A stretch of 64,000 nucleotides of DNA. Source: Nostoc sp. ATCC 53789 (GTDB lineage: Bacteria > Cyanobacteriota > Cyanobacteriia > Cyanobacteriales > Nostocaceae). Below are positions 17,423 to 26,121 of this stretch, one piece after another. The DNA is taken from contig NZ_CP046704.1 of NCBI RefSeq assembly GCF_009873495.1, forward strand, positions 273,073 to 337,072, read 5' to 3'. The notes below the pieces were generated by a model. It was not told the origin of the DNA. It made no database searches and saw only the letters and a list, made by a program, of their open reading frames with translations. Made by a program: the position numbers and the translations under genes. Each line of letters opens with the position of its first letter. Position 1 is the first letter of the stretch.

Positions 17423-17610
17423 GAAGTTTTTCTTGTTAACTGTGGTATTCGGCTGATTTTCGTTAAAGTATTCTTTCATCGGTGCAAAATATAAAAAGCA
17501 ATGAAAAACCCCAACCTGTTTAAAGGATGGGGGCATAAATAAAAACTCTATATTTCCATGATGACACAACTCAATATTTGTTCGACTGCTGTCAGCCTAG
17601 AGGTGGGGCA

Positions 17611-18552
17611 ATGAACAAACCACCATCCAGACGCAAGAAAATTACCCCTGCGACATCTGAGGAACCAAAGCTAGCAACCGACTCTGTGAAGGACAATACT
17701 TTTGAGCAAGATAACCCAGCCTCAGCAACGATTACGGTGACGGCTGTTGAAGTAAAAGAGTTGACCGACCAAGAACAAAGCTTACGCTTGCAATTGGAAC
17801 GTCAGGTAGAAAGGGCATTTTTGTCAGCAGGTCAGGCGCTGATGGAGTTGAGAGACAGACGGCTATACCGTTCCACGCACCAGACTTTTGAAGAATACTG
17901 CCGCGAACGCTTCAATTATAGTCGTGACGCGGCTTACTTGAAGATTTCAGCGACTGTGGTTTATGAGAATCTTCAAAAGTTTTTGCCGACCAATGGTCGG
18001 CAAATTCCAATGCCAACCAGCGAACGACAATTGCGCTTTTTGGCGAAAGCCGAGTTGGAACCGGCTGTGCAAGCGGATGTCTGGCAGCAGGCAGTAGAGC
18101 AAGCTGGTAATAAGATTCCATCCGGTCGCATAGTGAAAGACGTGGTGGACAGGATACGCGAAAGTCCGAAAGTACCCAATCCTTATCATATTGGGGAAAT
18201 ATGCCTTCTGTTGCCGAAGGATAACCCGGAATTGAGAGGTAAAGCAGGTTATTGGGGCGTGGTAACTCATGTTGGGCAATACAGTTGTACAGTCCAGACC
18301 TGGGACGGTGACTATACCGTAAAAATCGAACACCTGAAATCACTGGAATTGCTTGATGAAGATTGCCAATTCATGCAGCAGTTATGTGTGAGATTACGGC
18401 AGTTGCATCAAGTGGCGACCCGTGACGAGGCTGTGGATTGGCTGTTGCAGGGTTTGGGGAAACAAGCTAAACCGTATCTGTCATCCTTGCAAGCAAAGCT
18501 GCTGGCGGCTGTGGAACGGGAGTACAACCTGGTTTGGAAGCAGCAGAAGTGA
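17611..18552 (+). CDS. ParB-like / plasmid-type DNA-binding protein
   Basis: The ATG at 17611 is preceded by GAGGTGGGG, so it is chosen over the in-frame ATG at 17578; 313 residues. After a polar disordered N-terminus (residues 1-50), a helical region contains ERAFLSAGQALMELRDRRLY, TFEEYCRERFNYSRDAAYLK and SERQLRFLAKAELEP. This looks like the helix-turn-helix core of plasmid partition or replication accessory proteins. A small beta segment follows (GEICLLLPKD ... GYWGVVTHVGQYSCTVQTWD), resembling an SH3-like barrel. No ParA partner is visible nearby. A mini-transposon starts 13 bases after its stop, so its 3' untranslated region is disrupted. Exact function is uncertain. Confidence 0.7.
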   Translation: MNKPPSRRKKITPATSEEPKLATDSVKDNTFEQDNPASATITVTAVEVKELTDQEQSLRLQLERQVERAFLSAGQALMELRDRRLYRSTHQTFEEYCRERFNYSRDAAYLKISATVVYENLQKFLPTNGRQIPMPTSERQLRFLAKAELEPAVQADVWQQAVEQAGNKIPSGRIVKDVVDRIRESPKVPNPYHIGEICLLLPKDNPELRGKAGYWGVVTHVGQYSCTVQTWDGDYTVKIEHLKSLELLDEDCQFMQQLCVRLRQLHQVATRDEAVDWLLQGLGKQAKPYLSSLQAKLLAAVEREYNLVWKQQK

Positions 18553-18565
18553 CGAGACAGCTAGT

Positions 18566-18987
18566 TGTGACTTGAAGAAGATTTTGGACACGTTGTCCAT
18601 CTTTACCTTCCAAAAATGGATGTCCAAGTTTACCTTCCAAGAACGTCAAAAAAATAGCATAAAGGAAAACTAAACTGCTCAAACTCTATGCCTGTATGGA
18701 AGATAAAGGTTTTGGTAATAGCGATACTTACTGCTGCAAGCGATCGCAAAGCTTGTGAAAAATCCTAAGAGTTGGGGAAAAAGTTGGACAGGAGCCGTAT
18801 TCAAGCGGATTTGTGTCCATTTTCTTCTTCCATTTCTGTTATTCTGTCCATTTTCTTTTTCCAAAAGAGCGTAGCTTGCCGCCGAAGGCATCGCTTGCTT
18901 AATGCCTTAACGAAGTTATAGGTATTTCAGCTTGCAAATTGTCCAATTTCTTCTTCCAAACCTGTCCAAAATCTTCTTCAAGTCACA
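18566..18987. mobile_element. non-autonomous Tn7-like mini-transposon (element D), 5-bp target duplication CTAGT
   Basis: The element is 422 bp. Its ends are near-perfect inverted repeats: TGTGACTTGAAGAAGATTTT at 18566 and the complement ending ...CTTCTTCAAGTCACA at 18987. The flanks CTAGT (18561-18565) and CTAGT (18988-18992) are identical, a 5-bp target duplication. Further copies of the terminal site occur inside: two TGTCCA..TTACCTTCCA on the left (about 18594 and 18619), and TGTCCATTTTCTTCTTCCA-type repeats on the right (about 18816, 18852, 18938, plus the terminal one). This asymmetric multi-site end structure and 5-bp duplication are established features of Tn7/Tn5053-type (TnsB/TniA) elements. 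No transposase gene is inside, so it must be mobilised in trans. Confidence 0.85.
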
Positions 18988-18992
18988 CTAGT

Positions 18993-19326
18993 AAATAATA
19001 GGTTAATCCAACAAATACACAATGCAACAGTGCAATAAATAACTCGTTGTATGGAAGCGGTAATTGGAAATGAGTGTCTTTGCTCAATACTTACTAATGA
19101 TAATGCAAAGAAAGATAGTCTTGATATTGGCTTACTTACAAGGCTAGAAAAGAATCTATCCAACCCATAAGTTTTTTTACCCTACTACGGCAGCCCTATC
19201 TATTCAAAGTTTGCGATCGCACGCAGGGAAATTTATGCGAAGACAATAACTTTATTACATCGGCCCTCTCTTCATCCTCTTATTTTGGCTAAGGTATTGC
19301 CATTCAGGGCATTATTTATAACATCA
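18993..19326. other. gene-free stretch
   Basis: About 330 bases between the mini-transposon duplication and the orphan TpsA stop. It holds one HIP1 site near 19214 and no convincing gene. Confidence 0.5.
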
Positions 19327-21780
19327 TTAACTTTTAGGAACCGCAGCACAGGTTAATGGTTGTTGCGCCTGAGTAGGAGATTTATCTGCAATTAATTCGA
19401 TTTTGCCTTGGGCATTACGATGCCAAGAAGTAGCTTGGATCAGAACTTCTGAAGATTGGGTTATTTGTGGTGTAATAGAACTATTTTTGCGATATGTAGA
19501 GAGATCGCGGATATCAGACCAAGTGCGATCGCTCGTCACTTCCTGTGTAGGATTTTGCGGTACACCACCGCGACCCGTTGCTACAAATTTACTGCCTTGA
19601 TCATTGGCGCAGCCTGTAGCAATTTGCTGTGATGGATCGGTGACATTTGCTGGCAGCCCAATTAAGCCAGAATTCGGATCCACGCCGAGGTTGTTAATTT
19701 GAACTGTGCCACTAATACCAAATTGAGAACTAGCGGTGATGTCATTTTCCAGGGTGAGTTCGGGACGAAACTGCAATCCGATCTTTCCCTGAGTGGTGAT
19801 TTGAATATTGCCACCCCTACCTTGAACTGCATTAGCAATAATGTCGCTGTTTTCTAATCCAACAACGAGCGGTGCATTGATATTAATATTACCGCCATTA
19901 CCATTACCGCCTGCTGTGGCTACGATCGCGCTATTGCCACGTAGTATTAACAACTTTCCAACTTCTAACGCGATATTACCGCCATTACCTGATTCTGTTG
20001 CTGCCTGGATGCTGGTTTGACGGTCTAATTTAATGGTATTAGCTGTGATGTTGAGGCTGCCACCATTGCCCCTACCTTGGCTAGTAACACTCACTGTTCC
20101 GCCATCCATTAATGTCAGGTTGGGTGTAGTAATGTTCACATTACCCGCATTAGCTATTAGTATGTCTGGCAAACCAAATAGCTGCTGAAATTGTGGGTCT
20201 AATCGTAAGACAGATGAGTTGATGCTGCTGTTATTGCTGCGGCTGCGGCCACTGATCTCAATTGATTCTGTAGCGTTAATACTCAAATCTCCACCATTAC
20301 CTATAAAGAATGTAGTTGCAGCCACTACTCCACCATCGAGAATTTGTAACTTAGCTGTATCTAGCGTCAGGATTTTGGCATTTCCCATTGCAAACGTAGT
20401 TGAGCTAATGCTGCTATATAGTCCGAAGGGGTTTTCTCCCATGACAGTGGTGTGATTGTTGCGAATTGTCACCTTACCGCTAGAGCCACTGCCAAACGTA
20501 GCTGAACTCAATGAAGCTCCACCTGATACTACTAAACTATTGCCATTGACAAAGATGTCGCCAGCGTTCCCCGAACTATAATAGCTAGAAGTGCTAAGAG
20601 TACTGATGCCTGTAGGATTGATTGGTGAAAAGCCAGACAGTTCAATTGCAGTTGCCTGAACTTCGATATTGCCACTCGCAGCTGTTCCCACAGTTGAACT
20701 ATTCAACCCTGCTCCCTCTTGGAGTGTCAGTTTGGGAGTAATGACGCGGATGTTGCCGCCAGCTGCGCTACCAAAAGTTTCACTGCGAATCCCACTCCAA
20801 ATTGCCGCATCGGTTCTACCAATCATGTCTATCGCTGCGGATGCCTGAAGGTGAATTTCTCCACCTGCTAAATAACCAAAATTTTGCGCTAGTACCACTG
20901 AACCATCGATGAATTTAATGTGTCGCCCCTGAACCTGTACAGAACCTGCATTTACCCCACTAACATCCAATAGCGATCGCTGTGCTAATTGAATATCGCC
21001 AAAGCTTTGCCCATTCTCATATCCCAAGGTATAGCCCTGTGCAGTGGGTATGAGGCTAACCAGTCCTGTACCACTCACACTCCCTAATTCTACTTGCCCT
21101 TGTTGGGCAGTCAGAGTTGCGCCATTCAGATGCAAATTGCCACCAACCAAAGCTAGGGTTTGTTCTGGCTGTACTCGCAGTTCGCTAGCACTAGGAGCCA
21201 CAATTATCGGAGGCAGCCCACTGGGATTAGGATTGCTCAAGGAGTGTCCTGTACCTTGAACGTTGATGGGTGCAGGATTGCTACCTAGTTGCAAACCAAT
21301 GGGAGCATTGATAGTTAACAATGGGGTAATTTGGGGATTAATTGCGCTAAATTCAACACCATCTGCAAATTTGATACTTTCGGCAGTTGTGCCAATAAAT
21401 GATCCGCCAATGTTTAATTGAGCGTTTGAACCGAAAATAATTCCACTGGGATTAAGCAGAAATAAATTAGCGCTACCGTTCGCCTGAATTAAGCCATCAA
21501 TGTTGGAAACACTCCCGGCAGTTACACGACTAAAGATATTTTGTACATCTGCGGCATTGTTGAAGATTGCCGTACTACCTGCGGGTATAGAGAAATTACT
21601 GAAACTATGAAATAAATTATTACCTTTTTGTATCCCATTAAAAATATTAAAATTATTACCACTTTGGTTGACAACGGTGTTAGTTGTACCATCTGATATT
21701 ACCTGAGCCATTGCAGGCAGTATCAGGGTAAAACTGAAGAACCCAATTGTGAATGCTCCCAGTTTGGTGATCGCTCTCAT
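19327..21780 (-). CDS. second TpsA (filamentous-haemagglutinin-type) without adjacent TpsB
   Basis: The frame opens at 21957, but the signal peptide MRAITKLGAFTIGFFSFTLI starts at the ATG at 21780, giving 817 residues. The TPS domain is complete: NLFHSFSNFSIPAGSTAIFN, NIFSRVTAGSVSNIDGLIQA and NPSGIIFGSNAQLNIGGSF. A beta-helix with GNGGNI-type turns follows. The C-terminus (ATGCANDQGSKFVATGRGGV, then DRTWSDIRD) resembles that of the first TpsA (GSGGIPQSPSD), so the two are paralogues. No transporter gene is adjacent. It presumably uses the TpsB encoded at 9902-11653 or one elsewhere. Confidence 0.9.
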   Translation of the reverse strand: MRAITKLGAFTIGFFSFTLILPAMAQVISDGTTNTVVNQSGNNFNIFNGIQKGNNLFHSFSNFSIPAGSTAIFNNAADVQNIFSRVTAGSVSNIDGLIQANGSANLFLLNPSGIIFGSNAQLNIGGSFIGTTAESIKFADGVEFSAINPQITPLLTINAPIGLQLGSNPAPINVQGTGHSLSNPNPSGLPPIIVAPSASELRVQPEQTLALVGGNLHLNGATLTAQQGQVELGSVSGTGLVSLIPTAQGYTLGYENGQSFGDIQLAQRSLLDVSGVNAGSVQVQGRHIKFIDGSVVLAQNFGYLAGGEIHLQASAAIDMIGRTDAAIWSGIRSETFGSAAGGNIRVITPKLTLQEGAGLNSSTVGTAASGNIEVQATAIELSGFSPINPTGISTLSTSSYYSSGNAGDIFVNGNSLVVSGGASLSSATFGSGSSGKVTIRNNHTTVMGENPFGLYSSISSTTFAMGNAKILTLDTAKLQILDGGVVAATTFFIGNGGDLSINATESIEISGRSRSNNSSINSSVLRLDPQFQQLFGLPDILIANAGNVNITTPNLTLMDGGTVSVTSQGRGNGGSLNITANTIKLDRQTSIQAATESGNGGNIALEVGKLLILRGNSAIVATAGGNGNGGNININAPLVVGLENSDIIANAVQGRGGNIQITTQGKIGLQFRPELTLENDITASSQFGISGTVQINNLGVDPNSGLIGLPANVTDPSQQIATGCANDQGSKFVATGRGGVPQNPTQEVTSDRTWSDIRDLSTYRKNSSITPQITQSSEVLIQATSWHRNAQGKIELIADKSPTQAQQPLTCAAVPKS

Positions 21781-22072
21781 AAGATTAAGAATCTCTTGAC
21801 ATATAGTACTAGGGTTCCCAATCAAGGTAGTAGTTTTAACTATCAATACCTTCGCCAATTTACGAGGGTGAGATGATGATACTTTAACCATTAACTCCCA
21901 TTTCTTTGAGGGTTGGCAAAAACAATCAGTCCTAAAAATTCCTTTAAGGTTTCCCACAAGAGTTTTTTAACGTATTGACGGCAGGATAGGGTTTTAGATT
22001 CCAAATCACATTTTCATCAAGCCGCTTATATATGCTTAGTTTTGCCATTTTTGCCATAATTTATCTAGGCTC

Positions 22073-22231
22073 TTATTTTGGCAAAGGTATTGTAATAATA
22101 GATTGCTTCAATAACTGCTTGAGTCTGTCAAGATCATAAATTTTCTTTAGTTGCTCAATTAATTCAAGGGGAACGTTATTAAATCGAGTTTCTAGAACTT
22201 CGCCAATGGATTCCACATCTGGCTTTTCCCG
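22073..22231 (-). pseudogene. C-terminal remnant of an unidentified protein
   Basis: A minus frame open from 22231 to the TAA at 22073 encodes KPDVESIGEVLETRFNNVPL followed by LELIEQLKKIYDLDRLKQLL, with no start codon in good context and a stop just upstream. Cyanobacterial Rpn/PD-(D/E)XK nuclease-like proteins often end in a segment of this type (an 'xxxRFxxVP...L' helix pair), so it may be the tail of one that lost its N-terminus. Assignment is weak. The stretch 22232-22592 next to it holds no recognisable gene. Confidence 0.3.
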
Positions 22232-22592
22232 TTAAGTCTCTTTTGCAAGCTGCCAGCCCTCTCTACGAGACGCTACGCGAACACAGAGGTCGTGTAATTT
22301 TAACCAACCTCGCCACAGTACCTGAATACCAATGGGTGTTTTACTTCGATGTTCTAAGTTCTTGATTTTGATTTGTAGCCCCTTAAGAGCGTTAGCGGAG
22401 TTTATCGTAGATATCGCAAGCAGGACTCCCCTTATATGGCGAATGTATTGTTATTGGTACTAGTAGTCTGCCAAGGTAATTTTGCGTGGTGGCAAGCAGA
22501 GGGGCAGGGGGGAAAGAACTTGTATAAATCTCTCCTCTGCTCCCCTGCTCCTCTGCCGACCTCCACAAGCGCAATTTTGGGTTGGCGAACTA

Positions 22593-23264
22593 CTAGGAAG
22601 GAGAGCTTTTCACCCAGACATTATGGTTGTGATAAAAATCACCACGCTGTTCTAATGTAAACCCACCCAGCAATAATCCCAACCATACTTCTACCACCGG
22701 CATTTGCAACACACGTTGCAGTTTAACTAAAGAAATCTCATCTTTGACATTTATCAGATGGTTAGCGATTGCACTCTGCCATTTTTGGACATCCTCATCT
22801 GATGCCAAATTGCGAACATCTTCTAAAGTTGTCACCTCATCGAGCATTGCCAAAACATTCGCTTTTTCAACAGGTGCTGCTACAGAATTGTCCTCCTCAG
22901 TAGGAGATGAAAATTGGTGTGGGCCATGTGGTCTAAAGGTTTGTGGTATTTGCGGTTCAATCAAATCATCTAAATCTAGGTGCATTGTTGTCCGCACTAG
23001 ACCAGCAAAGAGATCGGTGCTAACAACAGGCCCCAAAAGACTATTGCGATCGCGGGTATCTTGCAACAGCATTTCGGCACGAGACTTGAGAATATCTGCA
23101 ACTTGACTGAAGGCAAGCGCTGCGGTTAATAACTGTGCCTCCAAGGGTAATTTTTCAAGCTCCGCATCCAAACAATCCCACATAGCATCAAGGGAAGAAG
23201 TTGGTGGAGATTCAGACAACTCATCTAATACATCCCAGATGGTTAATTGGCGGTATGTGATCAT
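22593..23264 (-). CDS. hypothetical protein, third gene of integrase operon
   Basis: 223 residues, acidic, no signal or membrane segment. The N-terminus (MITYRQLTIWDVLDELSESP) and the C-terminal half (EDVQKWQSAIANHLINVKDE, LVKLQRVLQMPVVEVWLGLL) look helical. No domain is recognised. It begins 2 bases after the preceding gene ends, and that gene follows the integrase by 3 bases, so the three are one transcription unit. An accessory role in recombination or maintenance is inferred from position only. Confidence 0.65.
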   Translation of the reverse strand: MITYRQLTIWDVLDELSESPPTSSLDAMWDCLDAELEKLPLEAQLLTAALAFSQVADILKSRAEMLLQDTRDRNSLLGPVVSTDLFAGLVRTTMHLDLDDLIEPQIPQTFRPHGPHQFSSPTEEDNSVAAPVEKANVLAMLDEVTTLEDVRNLASDEDVQKWQSAIANHLINVKDEISLVKLQRVLQMPVVEVWLGLLLGGFTLEQRGDFYHNHNVWVKSSPS

Positions 23265-23266
23265 TG

Positions 23267-23734
23267 CTACAATTCAGGATTTAACGGGCAGGGTCGCACT
23301 GGGCAGTAGCTTGAGCTAATCTCAAACATATCCTTATATTGATATAGTGAAACACTGTATTGTTTTGCAAAAGCCTGCAACACCTGATCTGTATAGGCGC
23401 GGATCTTGCCAGCCGTTAGCCCAAAGCAGTGAATTGGTTCCAGGCGACAAATAGGCTTTTGCCCCAGCCAGAGTTCTGCCGACATCGCGTGTAATGGTTT
23501 ATCCCCTGGTTCTTTATACAAATACAGCACTGCAAAATATGTTGCTGGTGGTTCGACTGTTACTGAATCAATTTCTGCTGAATTATTCTGCGAACGGTGG
23601 CGGTAAAACGAACGGCGATTATGACAGACTTTGGGATTCCAACACCCGTCCCCTGCTGTTCCATGCAGCACTTTAGCTTGGGTTGTTGGTAACTTGGCGC
23701 ATAACTGACACTTGGGATCAAGTGGCTTGGGCAT
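23267..23734 (-). CDS. hypothetical Cys-rich protein, second gene of integrase operon
   Basis: 155 residues. The N-terminus has a likely zinc-binding cluster (KCQLCAKL ... GDGCWNPKVCHNRRS), and a further Cys pair lies near the C-terminus (SSYCPVRPCPL). The central part (ATYFAVLYLYKEPGDKPLHA, IHCFGLTAGKIRAYTDQVLQ) appears as mixed alpha/beta. I do not recognise the family. It is packed between the integrase and the third gene with 2-3 base gaps. Confidence 0.65.
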   Translation of the reverse strand: MPKPLDPKCQLCAKLPTTQAKVLHGTAGDGCWNPKVCHNRRSFYRHRSQNNSAEIDSVTVEPPATYFAVLYLYKEPGDKPLHAMSAELWLGQKPICRLEPIHCFGLTAGKIRAYTDQVLQAFAKQYSVSLYQYKDMFEISSSYCPVRPCPLNPEL

Positions 23735-23737
23735 ACC

Positions 23738-24769
23738 TTACTCCACTTCCTCTCCGATTGCACGATAGTAAGCAGCGATCGCTGCTTCTTGTTCGCTGCG
23801 AAGCGTATAGCGCCGAAACGCTTTCTCGCTTTGATGTCCAGTTAGCTTTCGTGCATGGCTGGGGTCAACTCCCAATAGCAATAAGTCAGTAGCGTAAGTA
23901 TGTCGAAATGAATGAGGGTGCAAATCCTCAATATGAGCTATTTCACCGATTTTTTCTACAGCGAAGTAAATCCCGTGATAACTCAAGCGTTCACCCTTGT
24001 ATGAAGCATGGTGTGAAATCATCAGTGGACTAAGGCTGGACAACACCTCTCCTTGCTGTTCGCGCAATTGTAAATAATCTGCCACGACTTCCCGACTCTC
24101 TTTTCGCAGTGGAACTAAGCGTGGTTCATTGGTTTTGGTGTCTGGTAAAAATAGCAGCTTGCCATCAAATGAGCCAACATTTAACTGCACAACTTCCCCA
24201 GCCCGGAGTCCATGACTAAGAATGTGAACGAGTGCTGTATCCCGTTGCTTTGTTTCTCCCAGCAATTCCAACGCTGACCAAACCTGTTCCATTTGTTCTG
24301 GGGTTAAACTCTGGGCTGGTGGTAGTGGCACTTTTTCCAGTTTTATCCCCAGTGTCGGATTAGTAGCAATAATTTCAGGATACGTGTAGCACATCCATTT
24401 GAAAAAGCTTTTGAGTGCCGCAATTCCGGCATTGATGCTGCTTTTTGAAAGGGGATTACCTGCATCAGTCCGTATTTCATCACGGAGATATTCTTTATAT
24501 AGCGCAAGATGACGCGGGCGTAGCTCATGATAATGCAGCTCACTCCATGCCAAAAACCGCTTTAGTTCTCGTTCGTAAAGCTTGCGGCTGTTGGGTGCGA
24601 GATTGTTGCTGCGTAAAAATTCCAGTACTTTTACCCACCGTATATCTGTGGGTGCAGCTATTTTTTCTGCCCTGCTTCTAGATTCTCCCTGTAGGGTTGA
24701 TGGTGCTTGATCCTGTATGTGGATCAACTTGATTGGCGGTAGGTTGTCAAACTGAGGATTATTTACCAT
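23738..24769 (-). CDS. tyrosine recombinase / XerC-D-like integrase
   Basis: 343 residues. An N-terminal SAM-like core-binding domain (VLEFLRSNNLAPNSRKLYER) is followed by the catalytic domain. Arg I is in ILSHGLRAGEVVQLN (near 185), His-x-x-Arg in LHPHSFRHTYATDLL (near 286), the third basic residue in LTGHQSEKAF, and the nucleophilic Tyr in FRRYTLRSE (near 319). All catalytic residues are present. It leads a three-gene operon. Such integrases on cyanobacterial plasmids may resolve multimers or mediate integration. A sequence matching a Tn7-like element end lies about 50 bases upstream of its start (24820-24840). Confidence 0.9.
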   Translation of the reverse strand: MVNNPQFDNLPPIKLIHIQDQAPSTLQGESRSRAEKIAAPTDIRWVKVLEFLRSNNLAPNSRKLYERELKRFLAWSELHYHELRPRHLALYKEYLRDEIRTDAGNPLSKSSINAGIAALKSFFKWMCYTYPEIIATNPTLGIKLEKVPLPPAQSLTPEQMEQVWSALELLGETKQRDTALVHILSHGLRAGEVVQLNVGSFDGKLLFLPDTKTNEPRLVPLRKESREVVADYLQLREQQGEVLSSLSPLMISHHASYKGERLSYHGIYFAVEKIGEIAHIEDLHPHSFRHTYATDLLLLGVDPSHARKLTGHQSEKAFRRYTLRSEQEAAIAAYYRAIGEEVE

Positions 24770-24819
24770 CTTGATCGCGATCGCCTAGAAGCAGTGTGGA
24801 ACTAACACCCAAAATTGTA

Positions 24820-24840
24820 TGTGACTTTAGGGAAAATCTG
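24820..24840 (+). mobile_element. solo end resembling the terminus of mini-transposon A
   Basis: TGTGACTTTAGGGAAAATCT here differs at one position from the left terminus of the element at 52625 (TGTGACTTTAGGCAAAATCT). No matching inverted right end was found in the following kilobase. It is probably the remnant of a related element. A short inverted repeat (ACTGTCC / GGACAGT, about 24927-24957) follows. Confidence 0.45.
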
Positions 24841-25000
24841 GCTATCGTGTCACTAGAATGCTTCTCAATCTTGGTACTGAGGTGAATTGTTGAAGATGTT
24901 TACAAATCTTGGGTAAGTGAACTAACTGTCCTTAAAAAGCCGCCATAACCGGACAGTTGCCATTTTTCCCTCATGATATAGCACTAACCTATTAGCGTCC

Positions 25001-25234
25001 TTGTCTGCGCTCACAGATTTATATCCTCATGAAGCGGCTCAAGAATTGTCCAAATTGGAAGTTGTTTGGGTAGATCAGGGCTATTCGGGAAAAAACTTCG
25101 CTCAAGCCGTCAAACAGGTTTGCGAAAACCAAGTTCGTGTTGAGGTGGTTGAGGTGATTGAAAGGATATCAAAAACATTTGAGCGATTGCCGAAACGATG
25201 GATTGTGGAAGGGACGTTTGGTCTCAAAAATTAA
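25001..25234 (+). pseudogene. IS5-type transposase fragment
   Basis: The segment encodes LEVVWVDQGYSGKNFAQAVK and then KRWIVEGTFGLKN before a stop. VDQGYSG..F and the WIVERTFGW-like box are the second-Asp and Glu regions of IS5-group (IS1031-like) DDE transposases. The N-terminal two thirds and the end of the protein are missing, and the last box is altered (ERTFGW to EGTFGL). No inverted ends were recognised around it. It is a decayed insertion fragment. Confidence 0.7.
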
Positions 25235-26121
25235 TTATGTAATATTTGAAAATAAAAATGCTTGGGCAGAAAAAGCTAGTAATTAAATGAATTTTAAAGA
25301 AATTTATATTTTAGCTAGAAAGAAGCTAAAAATTTCTATTGATATTTTCTATATTGAACCTAAAAGAACTAGTAACACGCTTAGATTTAGATTTCAGGAT
25401 TAACTAATTAAAATCCAAAAACAAATAACCTATATTTAGGAATATAAAAAATTCGCTTATTTATATCTCAAGTAAGACAGTAAACTTAATTTGTATATTG
25501 AGATACCAAACATTATCTAACTCAAGGTAGAGGATTGCTGTTTTTTTATAAACTAAATTCGTACTAAGTTCATATAGATAGCTTCAACTATCTTAGAACT
25601 AATTACTAGTTAACAAGAGTTGCAATTTTATTACTACCTGCTTGATTATCTATTTGGTTAGCAGATTTAAATTGGTATCTGATAAGGAATCTGCGAAGAT
25701 AAATTAAGGGTTTGCAATTTAAGGGTATGTAATTAACAGAGATTTTGCATTTACCTAGATACTTATGAATATGAAGTCAGACCTAAAAATTATTTTTGAT
25801 AACTGCGCTTCATTGGACTGATTTTTTTGAAACAAGATTTTGATTTACTGGTTTAATATTTGTTGGCATTTAGACATAGATATAGAATATATTGCCAACT
25901 TAGACAATAGCCGTAATCTTGAATATTTAGCAGGGCAAACCAATCTAAAGTATAAGAATCCTTTAATAGCAATATTTGGTAAATATTAGAATTTACAGAG
26001 ATTAAAATTTACATTCTATCTTTCTTTACGCAAATTTAATTTGCGGACGGATCTATTAATGAGGTTTCAAGCGAGCTAATTTAAGCAAAGAATTTTAATA
26101 CAAAATTACAGGAAGGGATTT
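25235..26121. other. gene-free AT-rich stretch upstream of the metabolic cluster, with 42-bp repeat copy 2
   Basis: About 890 bases with no supportable gene. At 25931-25972 lies the second copy of the 42-bp repeat also found at 14493. The promoter for the following cluster presumably lies in the last 200 bases. A Shine-Dalgarno (AGGAAGGG) precedes the ATG at 26122. Confidence 0.55.

Noticed and set aside
17387..17569. 60-codon minus frame between two genes
   Set aside because: It overlaps an inverted repeat and has no coding features.
17912..18343. 143-codon minus frame within the ParB-like gene
   Set aside because: Antisense shadow of a gene with clear coding signals and start site.
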